Shown piece after piece: positions 31,375 through 42,000 of a stretch of 64,000 nucleotides of DNA; position 1 is the first letter of the stretch; each line of letters begins with the position of its first letter. The position numbers and the translations under genes were made by a program. The notes beneath the pieces are model-generated. The model had not been told where the DNA came from and did not search any database. It was given only the letters and a program-made list of their open reading frames with translations. Origin of the DNA: Caulochytrium protostelioides (taxonomy: Eukaryota > Chytridiomycota > Caulochytriomycetes > Caulochytriales > Caulochytriaceae); contig ML014118.1 in the NCBI GenBank assembly GCA_003615045.1, forward strand, positions 1 through 64,000. The letters run 5' to 3'.

Positions 31375-33798
31375 CTAGAAGCCGGGGAAGTTGCCGGGGC
31401 CCAGGCCGGCGTCGCCGCCGATCTGGACCCACTGGCCCATGCTCGGGGTTTCGCCGTCCAGCACATAGAGCAGGTACCAACCCGGCGGGCAGACCTCGGC
31501 GCGCGGACAGGCAGTGACGGTCAGGTTGACAAAACCCTCCGCGTCGGGACCCGTGACGCCCTGGGTGACCATCGTCACGTGGCGCTGGCTCATGTGCGTG
31601 GCGTGGGTCACGGCGCCGTTGGTGAGCACGACGGCGCGGAGAGCGTTGAGGTTGCCGCTCGGAACGGACGTGCGCATCGTCACGGGCTGGCCATAGCCCC
31701 AAGCGGCCGTGGAAATGCCCGCGAACACGGGGCGCGGCGCGCCGCTAGTGAGGTACGGCGGCAGGTAGACTTCGAGGTGGTACTCGGTCGGGAAGACGGC
31801 ACCCGTCGGGCCAGGGACGTCCGGGTCGTTGGAGTTGGAGTTGGGCGTGGAGCCGGAGATGAGCACGCGGCCGTCGGGCAGCAGCAGGGCCTCCGAGTGG
31901 TAGAGGCGAGCGACATCAGTCGTGTCGCCCTCGGTGAAGCGCTGGCCGAGCGGCGCCTTGGGGTCGTAGATCAGGGCCGTATAGGCCGGGTTGATCGCGG
32001 TCCCGAAGCCGGAGTATCCCTGTTGGGCACCGTTGACGATGAGGTACTTGCCGTCGGGCAGGACGACCATGTCCGGCATCACGCGCGCATACGGCATGAA
32101 CTCTTGCACCCAGATCGAGCCTTCGATGGTGGGCAAGATACGGATGCAGTCGTTGAGCGCGGGGTTCGTCGGCTGGAAGTTGCCCATGACAGCGGTGCCG
32201 CCGCCGCACGCGGCGATCTCGGGCAGGTAGTCGTTCTCCGGCGAGAGCGGCAGCAGCACGGTCGTTCCCGCAAGGGGGTAGCTGCGCTGGCCGCCGGGCG
32301 CCACCGGCGAGCCCGGCATGTTGCGTACCAGGTTGAAGTTGAGGTCGTAGAGCGCGCCGATCGTGCCCCCGAACAGGAACACGCGGCCCGCCTGCTGGGC
32401 GTTGTCCCAGAGAACATGCGCGCCCGGGTACAGGTTAGCACCGTCCGAGTCAACGAGCAACTGGTTGCGGAGCGTGCCGCCCTTGCTCGGCAGAAATTCG
32501 ATCGTCGGCTCGTTCACGCCGGGCGGCACGATGTCGGTCGCGCCGCCGATCACTGCCACCGACCCGTCCGGCATGCCCAGCGTCGACGGGTACCAGCGGG
32601 GGCGCTGCAGCGCGCCGTTCGGCGCGTTCTGGTTCTCGCGGAAGTTGCACTGGCCGGGGTATCCCGCCATGTCGCAGCGGTCCAGGATACGGACAGCGCG
32701 CAGCGCCTCGCCCGTCCACCCGCCTACGCTGAGCGCGCGGCCATCTGGCATTACGTGGCCCGCATGGCAGAACACGTCCGTCTTGCTCGTCAGTGGCTTG
32801 TACGCGAACCCGTCTCTCTCAAAGTCGTAGTTGTCCGTGTCCAGCACATAGATATGCGTGCCGTTCTGAGCGCCATTGAACTCGCGCTCCAGCAGCAGCA
32901 CCTGGTTGTAGCCCGGCACGAGCTGCGTCGCAAGCCCCGCGGCCGGAGCGAAGCCGATCTTCTGGTAAGCGCCGACGCCGCCCTTGTTGTTGTTCTTGAC
33001 CGTCGTGTCCCGGAAGCAGGGCGGGACAGCAGCGCCCAGCTCGCCGTCCACAGGGCTCCAGCAGCACCCGCGGGCCGCGCACGTCGTCTCGCTCGCCGCC
33101 CCACAGTCCGCGCGCGCCACGGGGTCCGGCAGCACCGCCGGGCAGAATCCGAGACCGACGCCGGGGCCTCCAGGCATGGCGACTCCGACGCCCGCGTAGT
33201 CGGGCCGGTAGCAGTAGGGGCCGTTCGCGACGGGGCTCCAGCAGCACCCGTCGGCAGCGCACGTGGCCGGCGTCGAGGTGGCGGTCCCGCAGTCGACGCG
33301 GATGGGCCCCGCGGGCGGTGTGACCGGGCACTTGGGCACCGCGGCGGGTCCCGGGGCGGCGCCGGCGGCCCCTGCCGGCGGCCGGTAGCACCACGGGGCG
33401 CCCGGGTAGCCCTCGACGGGGTTCCAGCAGCAGCCGATGTCGGTGCAGGCGTGGGCATTGGCGGCGCCGGCAGGGCAGTCGGTGCGAGCCGCGGGCGGCA
33501 GCGGGACCGCGGGACACGTCGCGACGGGCGGCTTGGTCGCATGGAAGCACCACGGGATGCCGTCGACCTGGTTGGGGGCCCAGCAGCAGCCATTGTTCTC
33601 GCACGCGGGCTGCGTGATGCCGAGGACGCCACAGTCAACGCGCTGGTTGTCGGCGACCGCGCAGGCTGCGGCGTCCGGCATGCCCCGGCGGAAGAGGTGG
33701 TCCAGCTCGTCGTTATCGTACGGGACGGCGGCGGCATGCCCGATCCACAGGACCGCGCCCACCAGGGAACCCCATCGGAGCGTCCCGTTCATTTTCAT
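31375..33798 (-). CDS. Secreted glyoxal oxidase (copper radical oxidase, AA5) with four trefoil domains
   Basis: 807-residue secreted protein. A signal peptide occupies about residues 1-24 (LRWGSLVGAVLWIGHAAA). Four P-type trefoil domains follow, each with six Cys and the CCW core, the first at 46-84 and the rest up to about 245. The catalytic domain (about 260-807) has the glyoxal oxidase active-site set: DVFCHAGHV (the Cys of the Cys-Tyr cofactor), QRPRWYPST (its Tyr), ARLYHSEALLLPDGRVLISG (axial Tyr-His) and VTHATHMSQRHV (second His ligand). Such enzymes oxidise aldehydes such as glyoxal or methylglyoxal and release H2O2 outside the cell. The trefoil array is unusual; fungal glyoxal oxidases more often carry WSC domains, and trefoils may bind glycans or cell wall. 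The ATG at 33798 gives a clean signal peptide; the frame is open 42 codons further upstream without one. No intron is needed. Confidence 0.9.
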   Translation of the reverse strand: MKMNGTLRWGSLVGAVLWIGHAAAVPYDNDELDHLFRRGMPDAAACAVADNQRVDCGVLGITQPACENNGCCWAPNQVDGIPWCFHATKPPVATCPAVPLPPAARTDCPAGAANAHACTDIGCCWNPVEGYPGAPWCYRPPAGAAGAAPGPAAVPKCPVTPPAGPIRVDCGTATSTPATCAADGCCWSPVANGPYCYRPDYAGVGVAMPGGPGVGLGFCPAVLPDPVARADCGAASETTCAARGCCWSPVDGELGAAVPPCFRDTTVKNNNKGGVGAYQKIGFAPAAGLATQLVPGYNQVLLLEREFNGAQNGTHIYVLDTDNYDFERDGFAYKPLTSKTDVFCHAGHVMPDGRALSVGGWTGEALRAVRILDRCDMAGYPGQCNFRENQNAPNGALQRPRWYPSTLGMPDGSVAVIGGATDIVPPGVNEPTIEFLPSKGGTLRNQLLVDSDGANLYPGAHVLWDNAQQAGRVFLFGGTIGALYDLNFNLVRNMPGSPVAPGGQRSYPLAGTTVLLPLSPENDYLPEIAACGGGTAVMGNFQPTNPALNDCIRILPTIEGSIWVQEFMPYARVMPDMVVLPDGKYLIVNGAQQGYSGFGTAINPAYTALIYDPKAPLGQRFTEGDTTDVARLYHSEALLLPDGRVLISGSTPNSNSNDPDVPGPTGAVFPTEYHLEVYLPPYLTSGAPRPVFAGISTAAWGYGQPVTMRTSVPSGNLNALRAVVLTNGAVTHATHMSQRHVTMVTQGVTGPDAEGFVNLTVTACPRAEVCPPGWYLLYVLDGETPSMGQWVQIGGDAGLGPGNFPGF

Positions 33799-36050
33799 GA
33801 TGGTCGTAGGCCGGTGACGAAGCAAGGTAGGAAAGTGAGTGCCAGAGAGAAAGTAAAGGGGAAGGGACGTGTTGAGGAACGGAGAGGAAGGAGAGACAGG
33901 ATGTAAAGAGAACGATACAATCAATCACAAAACTGGTGATGACCTGCGGATGTCTAGATCTTCGCTGGTCCCTCGATTGCCTTGACGTTGGGTGAGTGAA
34001 TCTGCCGCGACGCTTCACGACTCTCTATCTATATATGGCTACTGTCTGCAGGCTGCCAGTGGCCGTCCTCCAGTTCGCCAACCGAAGCGAGCTAAGCTAA
34101 CGGACGTCATGACATGATGCGGACGGCACCGTTCATCAAAACGACACTTTGCGTGGACCGACGTCCCGACGTGCCGTCAACGGCAGGTCATTTCAAAAGC
34201 TTCCAATCCATTTGTCTGCCGTTATCCGCCCACTCTGGAAGCCCCGCACCAGCGGTCCGATCATGGTCCGAGACGGGTGTCACAAGGCCATATCGCCGCC
34301 GAAGACAACTCCGGCAACGGGCTCGTCAAGTGCGGAAAACCCATAGGCGGAAAGACTCGAAGGCCTTCCCGGTGGGAAACGACGCTCGGACCGTGGTCGG
34401 CAGGTTAGGCTGTTGGGACGCCGATCCTTTCATTGCCAAGCATTGATAGCCACGCCAGAGTGTGGGTGGCAGCATGTAGCGCCGCTTCCCGCGACTCCGC
34501 CGCCGCCGGTTTTGCGGGCCGGGGCCTCTGATATTGGCGTCCAGAGAAGGAAACCTGCTTGTCAACGCAGAGGGGACTTCTATTTTGTTTCATGAACATA
34601 TCTCGGGAGTTAGAGCCGTCGTCATCGCAGTTCCCAAGCGACTGTTGATGGCCACACCGGAGGTAAAGGGAAATACCCGACATCGTGGTCGACCCCGACG
34701 TCCACGATGAGGGGAACTGGATTGGAAGGTTCTCAGCCAGATGGACATTTCCCCATTATGAACCGCTTTCGGGGATGAAAGGGATCCGAGATTGGCTCGC
34801 CGCTTTACGGTCGCGCCGTTGACATGCTGATGATACCCTCAAGACTGCCACTTGTTGCGGTTTGCTCTGCTCTGCTCGTGACAGCCATTTGATGGGCGGG
34901 GCCGGCTGGGCTGGTGCGTGCTTGACAGGGGACCCGGTCGGTGGGAACGATGGCTGTCGATGGCTGGTGCTGTTTTGCGGCCCACGTATGGCGGCGAACT
35001 GCCGTGTTCTCCCTTTCTTGGGCAGGATATTCGCTTCCTGCACCGCTTCTGCTGCCTTAGCGAAGCGCAAGGCCCCCACCGACACGCGCCAGTAGACAAT
35101 GTCCTGCTTGGGTGTCAGTCACGGCAGCAGCGGGCGGGTCCAAGGGTAATGTCGACGACGGTGCGTGCTCAGCAACCATCGCGTATGCCGCACCGGTTGC
35201 CGTCCCGGCTCTACCACCGATGCGTGGGTCGACGCCGATGATTCCATGGGATCGATGGTCAGCAGCCGGCCGTCATGGAACCAAGGAAAAGCGAAAAGCT
35301 GAGGGCCTAGCTGAAGACAAGAAAAAACCCCAAAACGGAAAGAAACAGAAAAGATAACCTTGTCACGAAAAAAAAAGCACTACACGAACGGTGCAGATCT
35401 GATACGCTTTCCGCGAGCGCTGCAAGTGAACGCGTTATATGCTACTTGGCGAGTCATTTTTCTCTCGCGCCGAAACGGATCACGGATACAGCAGCTAGAC
35501 GGCATGGGTGCGACGGGGTTAGCGTCTGATGCCCAGCGCGCACTGTTTAAATATCCTGGGTAGCGATCGCTTTCGGGGTCGTGATCCTCCCCGGTCATCT
35601 GTAGGACGTTCGGCATATAAGATGGAAGCAAAGCGACGCCAGATATGATCTGCCTCATTTGAGACATCCTCTCGAACAGCGCCTCTCCGGCCCTCTCAAC
35701 CCGACGACGAGCAGCGTCTCACTGTTTTATCTAGACGGCGCTTTTCTTTCCGGAACTCTCGACACGTGCTTGTATCCCTGTTATCGTCGTTGCTGTCGGC
35801 TGGTCCGCAGCCGTGTGAGATCCAGGTGATCTCCGAAACCGTCAGCAGGACATCCCCTCCCCCCATAGACCCTTCGCTGAGACTTTTCGACCGAGACCTC
35901 TCGACGTCAACTGTCCCTGAAGCGAGCGCGCTGGACCCTGACTTCACCACGTGGGTTCCCACGGGCACCGCCTTCCGCAATCCCCCCGTCGGGTTCTTTT
36001 ATTCCTTTTCACGGTGCGCCGCGTTGCTGGGCCGTTGTCCGTGAGCCGCC
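33799..36050. other. Divergent promoter region between glyoxal oxidase and alpha-1,3-glucan synthase genes
   Basis: 2.25 kb between two outward-reading genes for secreted or cell-surface proteins. No coding sequence is recognised. An A-rich tract lies near 35,280-35,380 and a TATA-like site near 34,030. Regulatory sequence for both genes is likely here. Confidence 0.5.
34030..34036 (-). promoter_or_regulatory. TATA-like element upstream of the glyoxal oxidase gene
   Basis: The minus-strand sequence CCATATATAG lies about 235 bp before the glyoxal oxidase ATG in an otherwise GC-rich genome. It could be the core promoter of an inducible gene. The assignment rests on sequence alone. Confidence 0.35.
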
Positions 36051-39000
36051 ATGCCCACCCCTCGCGGCCCCGGCCCGGGGACGCGTTCGCGCCTGGCCGC
36101 CGCCGCGATGGCCGCCCCGGCTCTTCCGCGCTGGGCCCTCTGGTCCGCGCTGCAACTGTTCTGTCTGGCGCTGCTCTCGCTGGGCGGGTGGGCGCCGCGG
36201 CTGACGCTGGCGTCGCCGTGGTCCGCCGAGAACGGCGACTACAACCTCAACCAGAAGGTCGGCGAGACCGACGCGCGCCAGTATGCGGCGTCGTGGCCCG
36301 GCCACACCTACTTCCCGAGCCCAACGAACTGGCGCATGCCCTTCTACACGCTGCTGCTGGACCGCTTTGCAAACGGCAACCCTGAGAACGACGGCATCGC
36401 TGGGACGCCGTATGAGACGGACGTCTACGAGGTGAACTTCCGCCATGGCGGCGACGTCGCCGGCCTGCTGAGCCGGCTAGACTACGTTGCGGCCACGGGC
36501 GCGAAGGGCGTGTACATTGCGGGCACGCCGTTCGAGAATTTCCCGTGGGATCAGCACGGCTACTCGCCGCTCGACCTGACGCTGCTTGATCGCCACCTGG
36601 GCTCGCTCGAGGAATGGCGGGCGCTCATGACCGCGATCCATGCGCGCGGCATGTATGTCATGATGGACATGACGGTCTCGACGCTGTCCGACCTGCTGGC
36701 CGCGGAGCCCTACGGCAACCTCTCGACCCCGCTCAACCTGAAGGGCTACAACCTCAAGTGGAAAAGCGATCTGCCGAGCCGCCGGTATGCGGACTTTGAG
36801 ATGGTCAACACCGCGACGCAGTGCCCGTGGCCCACGTTCTACACGGAGGAGGGCTTCGAGAAGCATCTGGACGGCATGGGCACGTGCTACGAAGACGACT
36901 TTGATCACTACGGCGACATGGAGGCGTGGGGCGCACACGAGCCGTACGAGCGCATCCTCGGCAAGTTCGGCGGCGTCCAGGACCGCCTGCGCGACTGGAA
37001 CCTGTCGACGAACGACAAGATGATCCGTCTCTCGTGCCTCGTGATCGAGGCGCTGGACGTCGACGCATTCCGCGTCGACAAGGCCACCCAGATCACGACG
37101 TTCGGACTCGGCCGCTGGGCCGACGGCGTCCGCCAGTGCGCGAAAGCCGTCGGCAAGACCAATTTCTTTCTGCCGGGCGAGATCACAGCCGCCGTCGACC
37201 TCGGCGCTATCTACCTCGGCCGCGGCCGCATGCCGGACCAGCGTCCGGACTCCGTCGAGGCCGCCGCCCTGCTCACCGCGGCGGATACCGCGCACTTCCA
37301 GCGTGCCCAGGGTGAGTCGATCCTCGACAGTGCCGCGTTCCACTACTCCGTGTACCGCGGGTTCCAGCGCTTCCTCGGTCTAGACGGCGTGTTCATGGCC
37401 GGGCACGACCTGAGCGTCAACCCGCTAACGGCGTGGGGCGAGATGCAGATCAGCGATGAGCTGACAAATGCGTATACAGGCCGGCGCGACGTGCGCCACA
37501 TGTACGGCGGATGCAACCAGGATACCTTCCGGTGGCCCGCAGTTGTCGACGGCATCGCGCGCATGCGCATGGCGCTGCTCATCACGAGCTGGGTGCTTCC
37601 GGGCATCCCGCTCTACTGGTACGGCGACGAGCAGGACTTCAAAGTGCTCGACTCGCGCGGTGAAAACTACCAGTATGGCCGCCAGCCCATGACCTCCTCG
37701 CTCGCTTGGCAGATGCACGGCTGCTACACCGGTAACGCCTCGCGCATGTACTATGACATGCCATTCGAGTCAACGCGCACCGCATGCAGCGACCCCAAGG
37801 TCAGCTACGACCATTTCGACCCCACACAGCCCTCGTTCATGCTGACGCAGCTGATCAGCCACGGCCACGCGAACCTGCCCGTACTCCGCGACGCCGAGGG
37901 CATGCGCGTGCTCTGGAACGCCACACGCATGGAGCAGTACCCAGGCTCGAACGGCACGCCCACCGAAAAGGGCGTCTGGGGTGCGCGCCGCTATGCGCTA
38001 AACACCACCGACGTCCACGCCACGGCCGTCGGAGGTGCCGAGGCCTTCTATGTCCTGCACAACGAGAACACGACGGTCCACTATGCGGCCGATTGTATGG
38101 GCCCCGGTGCGATGGTCGCGCCCTTCCCAGCGGGTACGACGCTCGTCGACCTGCTTCCACCGTACAACCGTTATACCCTGCAGGCTGGCCGCGACCCGGG
38201 CACGGGGCAGGCCACCGGCTGCCTCGCGGACGTCGCGCTGGAGCCCTACCAGCTGCGCGTGCTCGTCACGGCCGAGACGGCCGCCGCGGCCGCGCCGCCC
38301 CCGATGCTCGCGGCCATCTCGCCCGCGCACGACGAGCGCTTCGAGCGGCCCGCCGCCGAGGCCGCGCTCACGGTCCCGCTCGTGTTGACCTTCACGCAGC
38401 CGATGGCGTGCGACGCAGTGACGGCGGCGCTCCGGATCCGCGGCACGACTGGTGCCGACGGCGGCCAGAGCAGCGCCCGCATCGTTGGGGGCTCCTGCAC
38501 GGCTGTCCGGCCGGGCGAGGCCGGTGCCCCGCCGCGGACGCTCTACGTGCCCGAGGCGCAGTTCCAGTGGCGCGGGACCGTCGGGGGCCTCGTCGACGGC
38601 ATCTACGAGGTCCAGCTGGACAGCAGCGCCACGAGCGCCGCGGGTGTCGCGCTGGCCGCGCCGCTGCGCACGCTGTTCCGCGTCGGCCTCGCCGACAACC
38701 CGATGGTGTTCCCGCAGACGGCGAACTTCACGACGGCGATGCTTGCGTGGGTCGACCCGCTGGCGCCGTCCGAGTCGGCGCTGTGGCTGCGCCACGCGGC
38801 GCCCGGCGCCGACATGTACCGCGCGAGCGTCGACTTTGGCATGACGTGGACGCCGTGGCGCGCATACAACACGACCACGCGCCTCGAGCACGCCGAGATC
38901 ACGGGCAGCCCGTACTTGCGGTCGCCCGTGCCCGGACAGGAGGCGACGGTGACGGTCGAGTACTGGAGCCAGCTGACGCAGAGCACGGCGCACCGCGTCT

Positions 39001-42000
39001 GGGCCGGGCTCGATCTCGCGAACCAGCCGGTGCCGTTCGCGCGCTTCCGCCGGTTCCCGCAGCTCCTGGTCAAAGGCCCCATGAACGCCTACGGCAACGA
39101 CAAGGGCGTCCCGTATACGATGAAGTATGTCGGCGACGGAGAGTGGGCCGTCAGCATCGTCTGGCGCTTCCCGACCCACTTCCAGCTGGACGTGTGGGGC
39201 GACTACGTGATCAGCTACGGCGACGTCGACGGCGACGGGATCATTGACCGCCTGCCACCGACCGCGCAGGACGAGAACCTGCTGGTGCTGCCCAGGCCAG
39301 CCAAGGGCTATCTGGGCTGGAAGTTGATTCTCAATGACCGCGACCACCGGTGGCGCCTGGAGCCCGCCGGGCGCTGGTGGATGGGCATCGTGCTGTTTGT
39401 GCTGCTGCTTCTCGTGCCGATAGCAACCGCGCTGCTCAGCGTTCACGTCTTCAAGCGTATCTTCTACCCCGTCATCTTCAATGCGTCCGGCCGCGACATC
39501 GAGGAAACCATGATGGACGGCACCGTCACGAAGCTCGGCAAGGCCGTGATCGACCGCGTCACGTGGCGGCCCATGACGAGCAAGACGAATGACATGTCGC
39601 TGCTCACATCGTCCGGCGCGAGCCTGGAGACGAGTCTGAACCTCAGCATGGGTACGACGGTCAACGAGGCCCAGTTGGGCCTCGCATCGACCTCATCGTC
39701 GTCCGCCTTGCTGGCGTCGGCGAGGCCGACCCCGCCCGGGTCCGCGACCGAGGACGCGCGGCTCGCGCACAGCGGGCTCGGGCAAGGGCCCATGGTTGCG
39801 CTGTCGCGGACCGCCCGACACCAACCGGACTTGACGTCGGAGCGCGCGATGGACATCGTGGCCCAGGAGACGCCCGTCGCGTCGATCCTGATCGCCACGC
39901 TCGAGTATGATATCCCCGACTGGCAGGTCAAGGTGCGCATTGGCGGCCTGGGCGCGATCGCGTCGTTGATGGCCAAGCACATGACCTCGCGCCGCGTCGT
40001 CTGGGTCGTGCCCAAAATCGGCGGCATCGTCTACCCGAGCACGCCGGACACGGCGATGGCGCCCATCATGGTCACCATTCTGGGACGCACCTACCCGGTG
40101 CAGGTCTGCTTCCACCAGTACCGCAACGTCAAGTACATTCTGCTGGACGCCGGCATCTTCCGCGCGCGCAGCAAGGAAGAGCCGTATACCGCGCGCATGG
40201 ACGACCTCGAGAGCGCGGTGTTCTACTCGACTTGGAACCAGTGCATTGCGGCGGTCATTGACCGCGAAGGAATCGATCTGTACCACGTGAACGACTTCCA
40301 CGGCTCGCTCGCGCCGCTCTACCTGCTGCCGCGGGTGATCCCGATCGCGTTCTCTCTGCATAACGCCGAGTTCCAGGGCCTTTGGCCGCTGCGCACGAGC
40401 AGCGAGCGCCACCAAGTCTGCTCTGCCTTCAACATCCCCGAGACCGTGTGCACTAAGTACGTACAGTATGGCAACACGTTCAATCTGCTTCACGCGGGCG
40501 TGTCCTATCTGCGGATTCACCAGAGCGGCCACGGCGCGGCCGGCGTCTCGGACCGCTACGGCGTTCGCTCGCACATGCGCTACCCGAGCCTGTGGGGATT
40601 ACAGAAGATGGGCGGCATCAACAACCCGAACCCCGCCGACGTCGGCGACGAGGCGCTGCTGAACAACGAGGCCGTCATGGTGCCCGACGAGGACCCGGTC
40701 GTGCGCGCAGAGCTCAAGCGCCAAGCCCAGCATTGGGCCGGCCTCTGCGAAGACCCCAAGGCCGACCTCATCATCTTTGTCGGCCGCTGGTCGAAGCAGA
40801 AGGGCGTCGATCTGATCGCCGACCTGTGTCCCGAGTGGCTAGAGCTCTACCCGAAGCTCCAACTCATTGCCGTCGGGCCTGTGATCGATCTATACGGCCG
40901 CATGGCCGCCATGAAGCTCGATGTCCTGGCACAGAAGTATCCCGACCGCATCTACTCGAAGCCCGAGTTCACGGTGCTGCCGAAGTGCGTGTTCGAGAGT
41001 GCCGAGTTTGTCCTGATTCCATCTCGTGACGAGCCGTTTGGCCTCGTCGCTGTCGAGTTCGGGCGGTATGGTGCGCTCGGCATCGGCTCGTTCACGGGCG
41101 GCCTCGGCACGATGCCCGGCTGGTGGTTCCCCATCGAGTCCGCCGCCGTCGGCCACCTGCACGCGCAGTTCCGCGACGCGATGCGCCGCGCCCTCGCTTC
41201 GACGCCTGCCATGCGCGCCGAGATGCGCAACAAGGCCCGTCGTCAGCGCTTCCCGGTCACCGAGTGGCTCGTCAAGCTCGACGAGATGTATGCCCAGTGC
41301 ATGAAGGCGCATCGCAAGGGGCTCCGCAAGAAGGGTCTTGATCTCGCCGCCGACGCCGCCGACGCCGTGCCCGCGCCGCCGCGCCGCCTCAACGCCTTAC
41401 CCGCCGTCACCCGCAGCGGCCGTCCCGCCCGCATCCGCCGCCAGTGGTCCGGGGCGCTTCTCAACATGTTCTACCAAGGCGACATGCCCTCCGATGCCGA
41501 GCTCACCGACGGCGAGCGCTCCGCCTGGACCTCCGACGACGAGGGCTCTCTCTCGTCGGCGTCACTCCATCGCCCTGACAGCTCCGCCTCCATCGAGCTC
41601 GGCATGCAGCACGCCATGCTAGCGGCCCTCAGTGGCGACCGCGCCGCCGACGGCAGCGTCGCCAATCCCGACCCAGCCGCGGGCGACCTCAGCCGCCCCG
41701 AGGCCGACGCGCACTCGGGCGCCCGGCCCTACCACCCTTGGCGTCTGCGCTCGACCGAGCAGCGCCTCAGCTATCTCGTGCCCGCCGCCGACGCGGGCCC
41801 TGGCGGGAGCGCCTCGACGGCCGAGAGCTCGCTCGGCGGCCGGGCCGCCCCGCACTTCACGCTGAGCAGCGACGACGACGAGTCGGCCGACGAGACGGCC
41901 GGGTCGGCGGCCGCGACGGCGGGGGGCTTGCACGCGCGGCGGTGCGCCGTCGGACTGCCGCCAGCGCCGGCGCACGTGGCACACGCGACGATGGGCGGCC

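Noticed and set aside
31198-33906. A 900-codon open frame on the plus strand across the glyoxal oxidase gene
   Set aside because: It is the antisense shadow of a GC-rich coding sequence; its translation is Arg/Val/Ala noise with no domain, while the minus strand has a complete enzyme.
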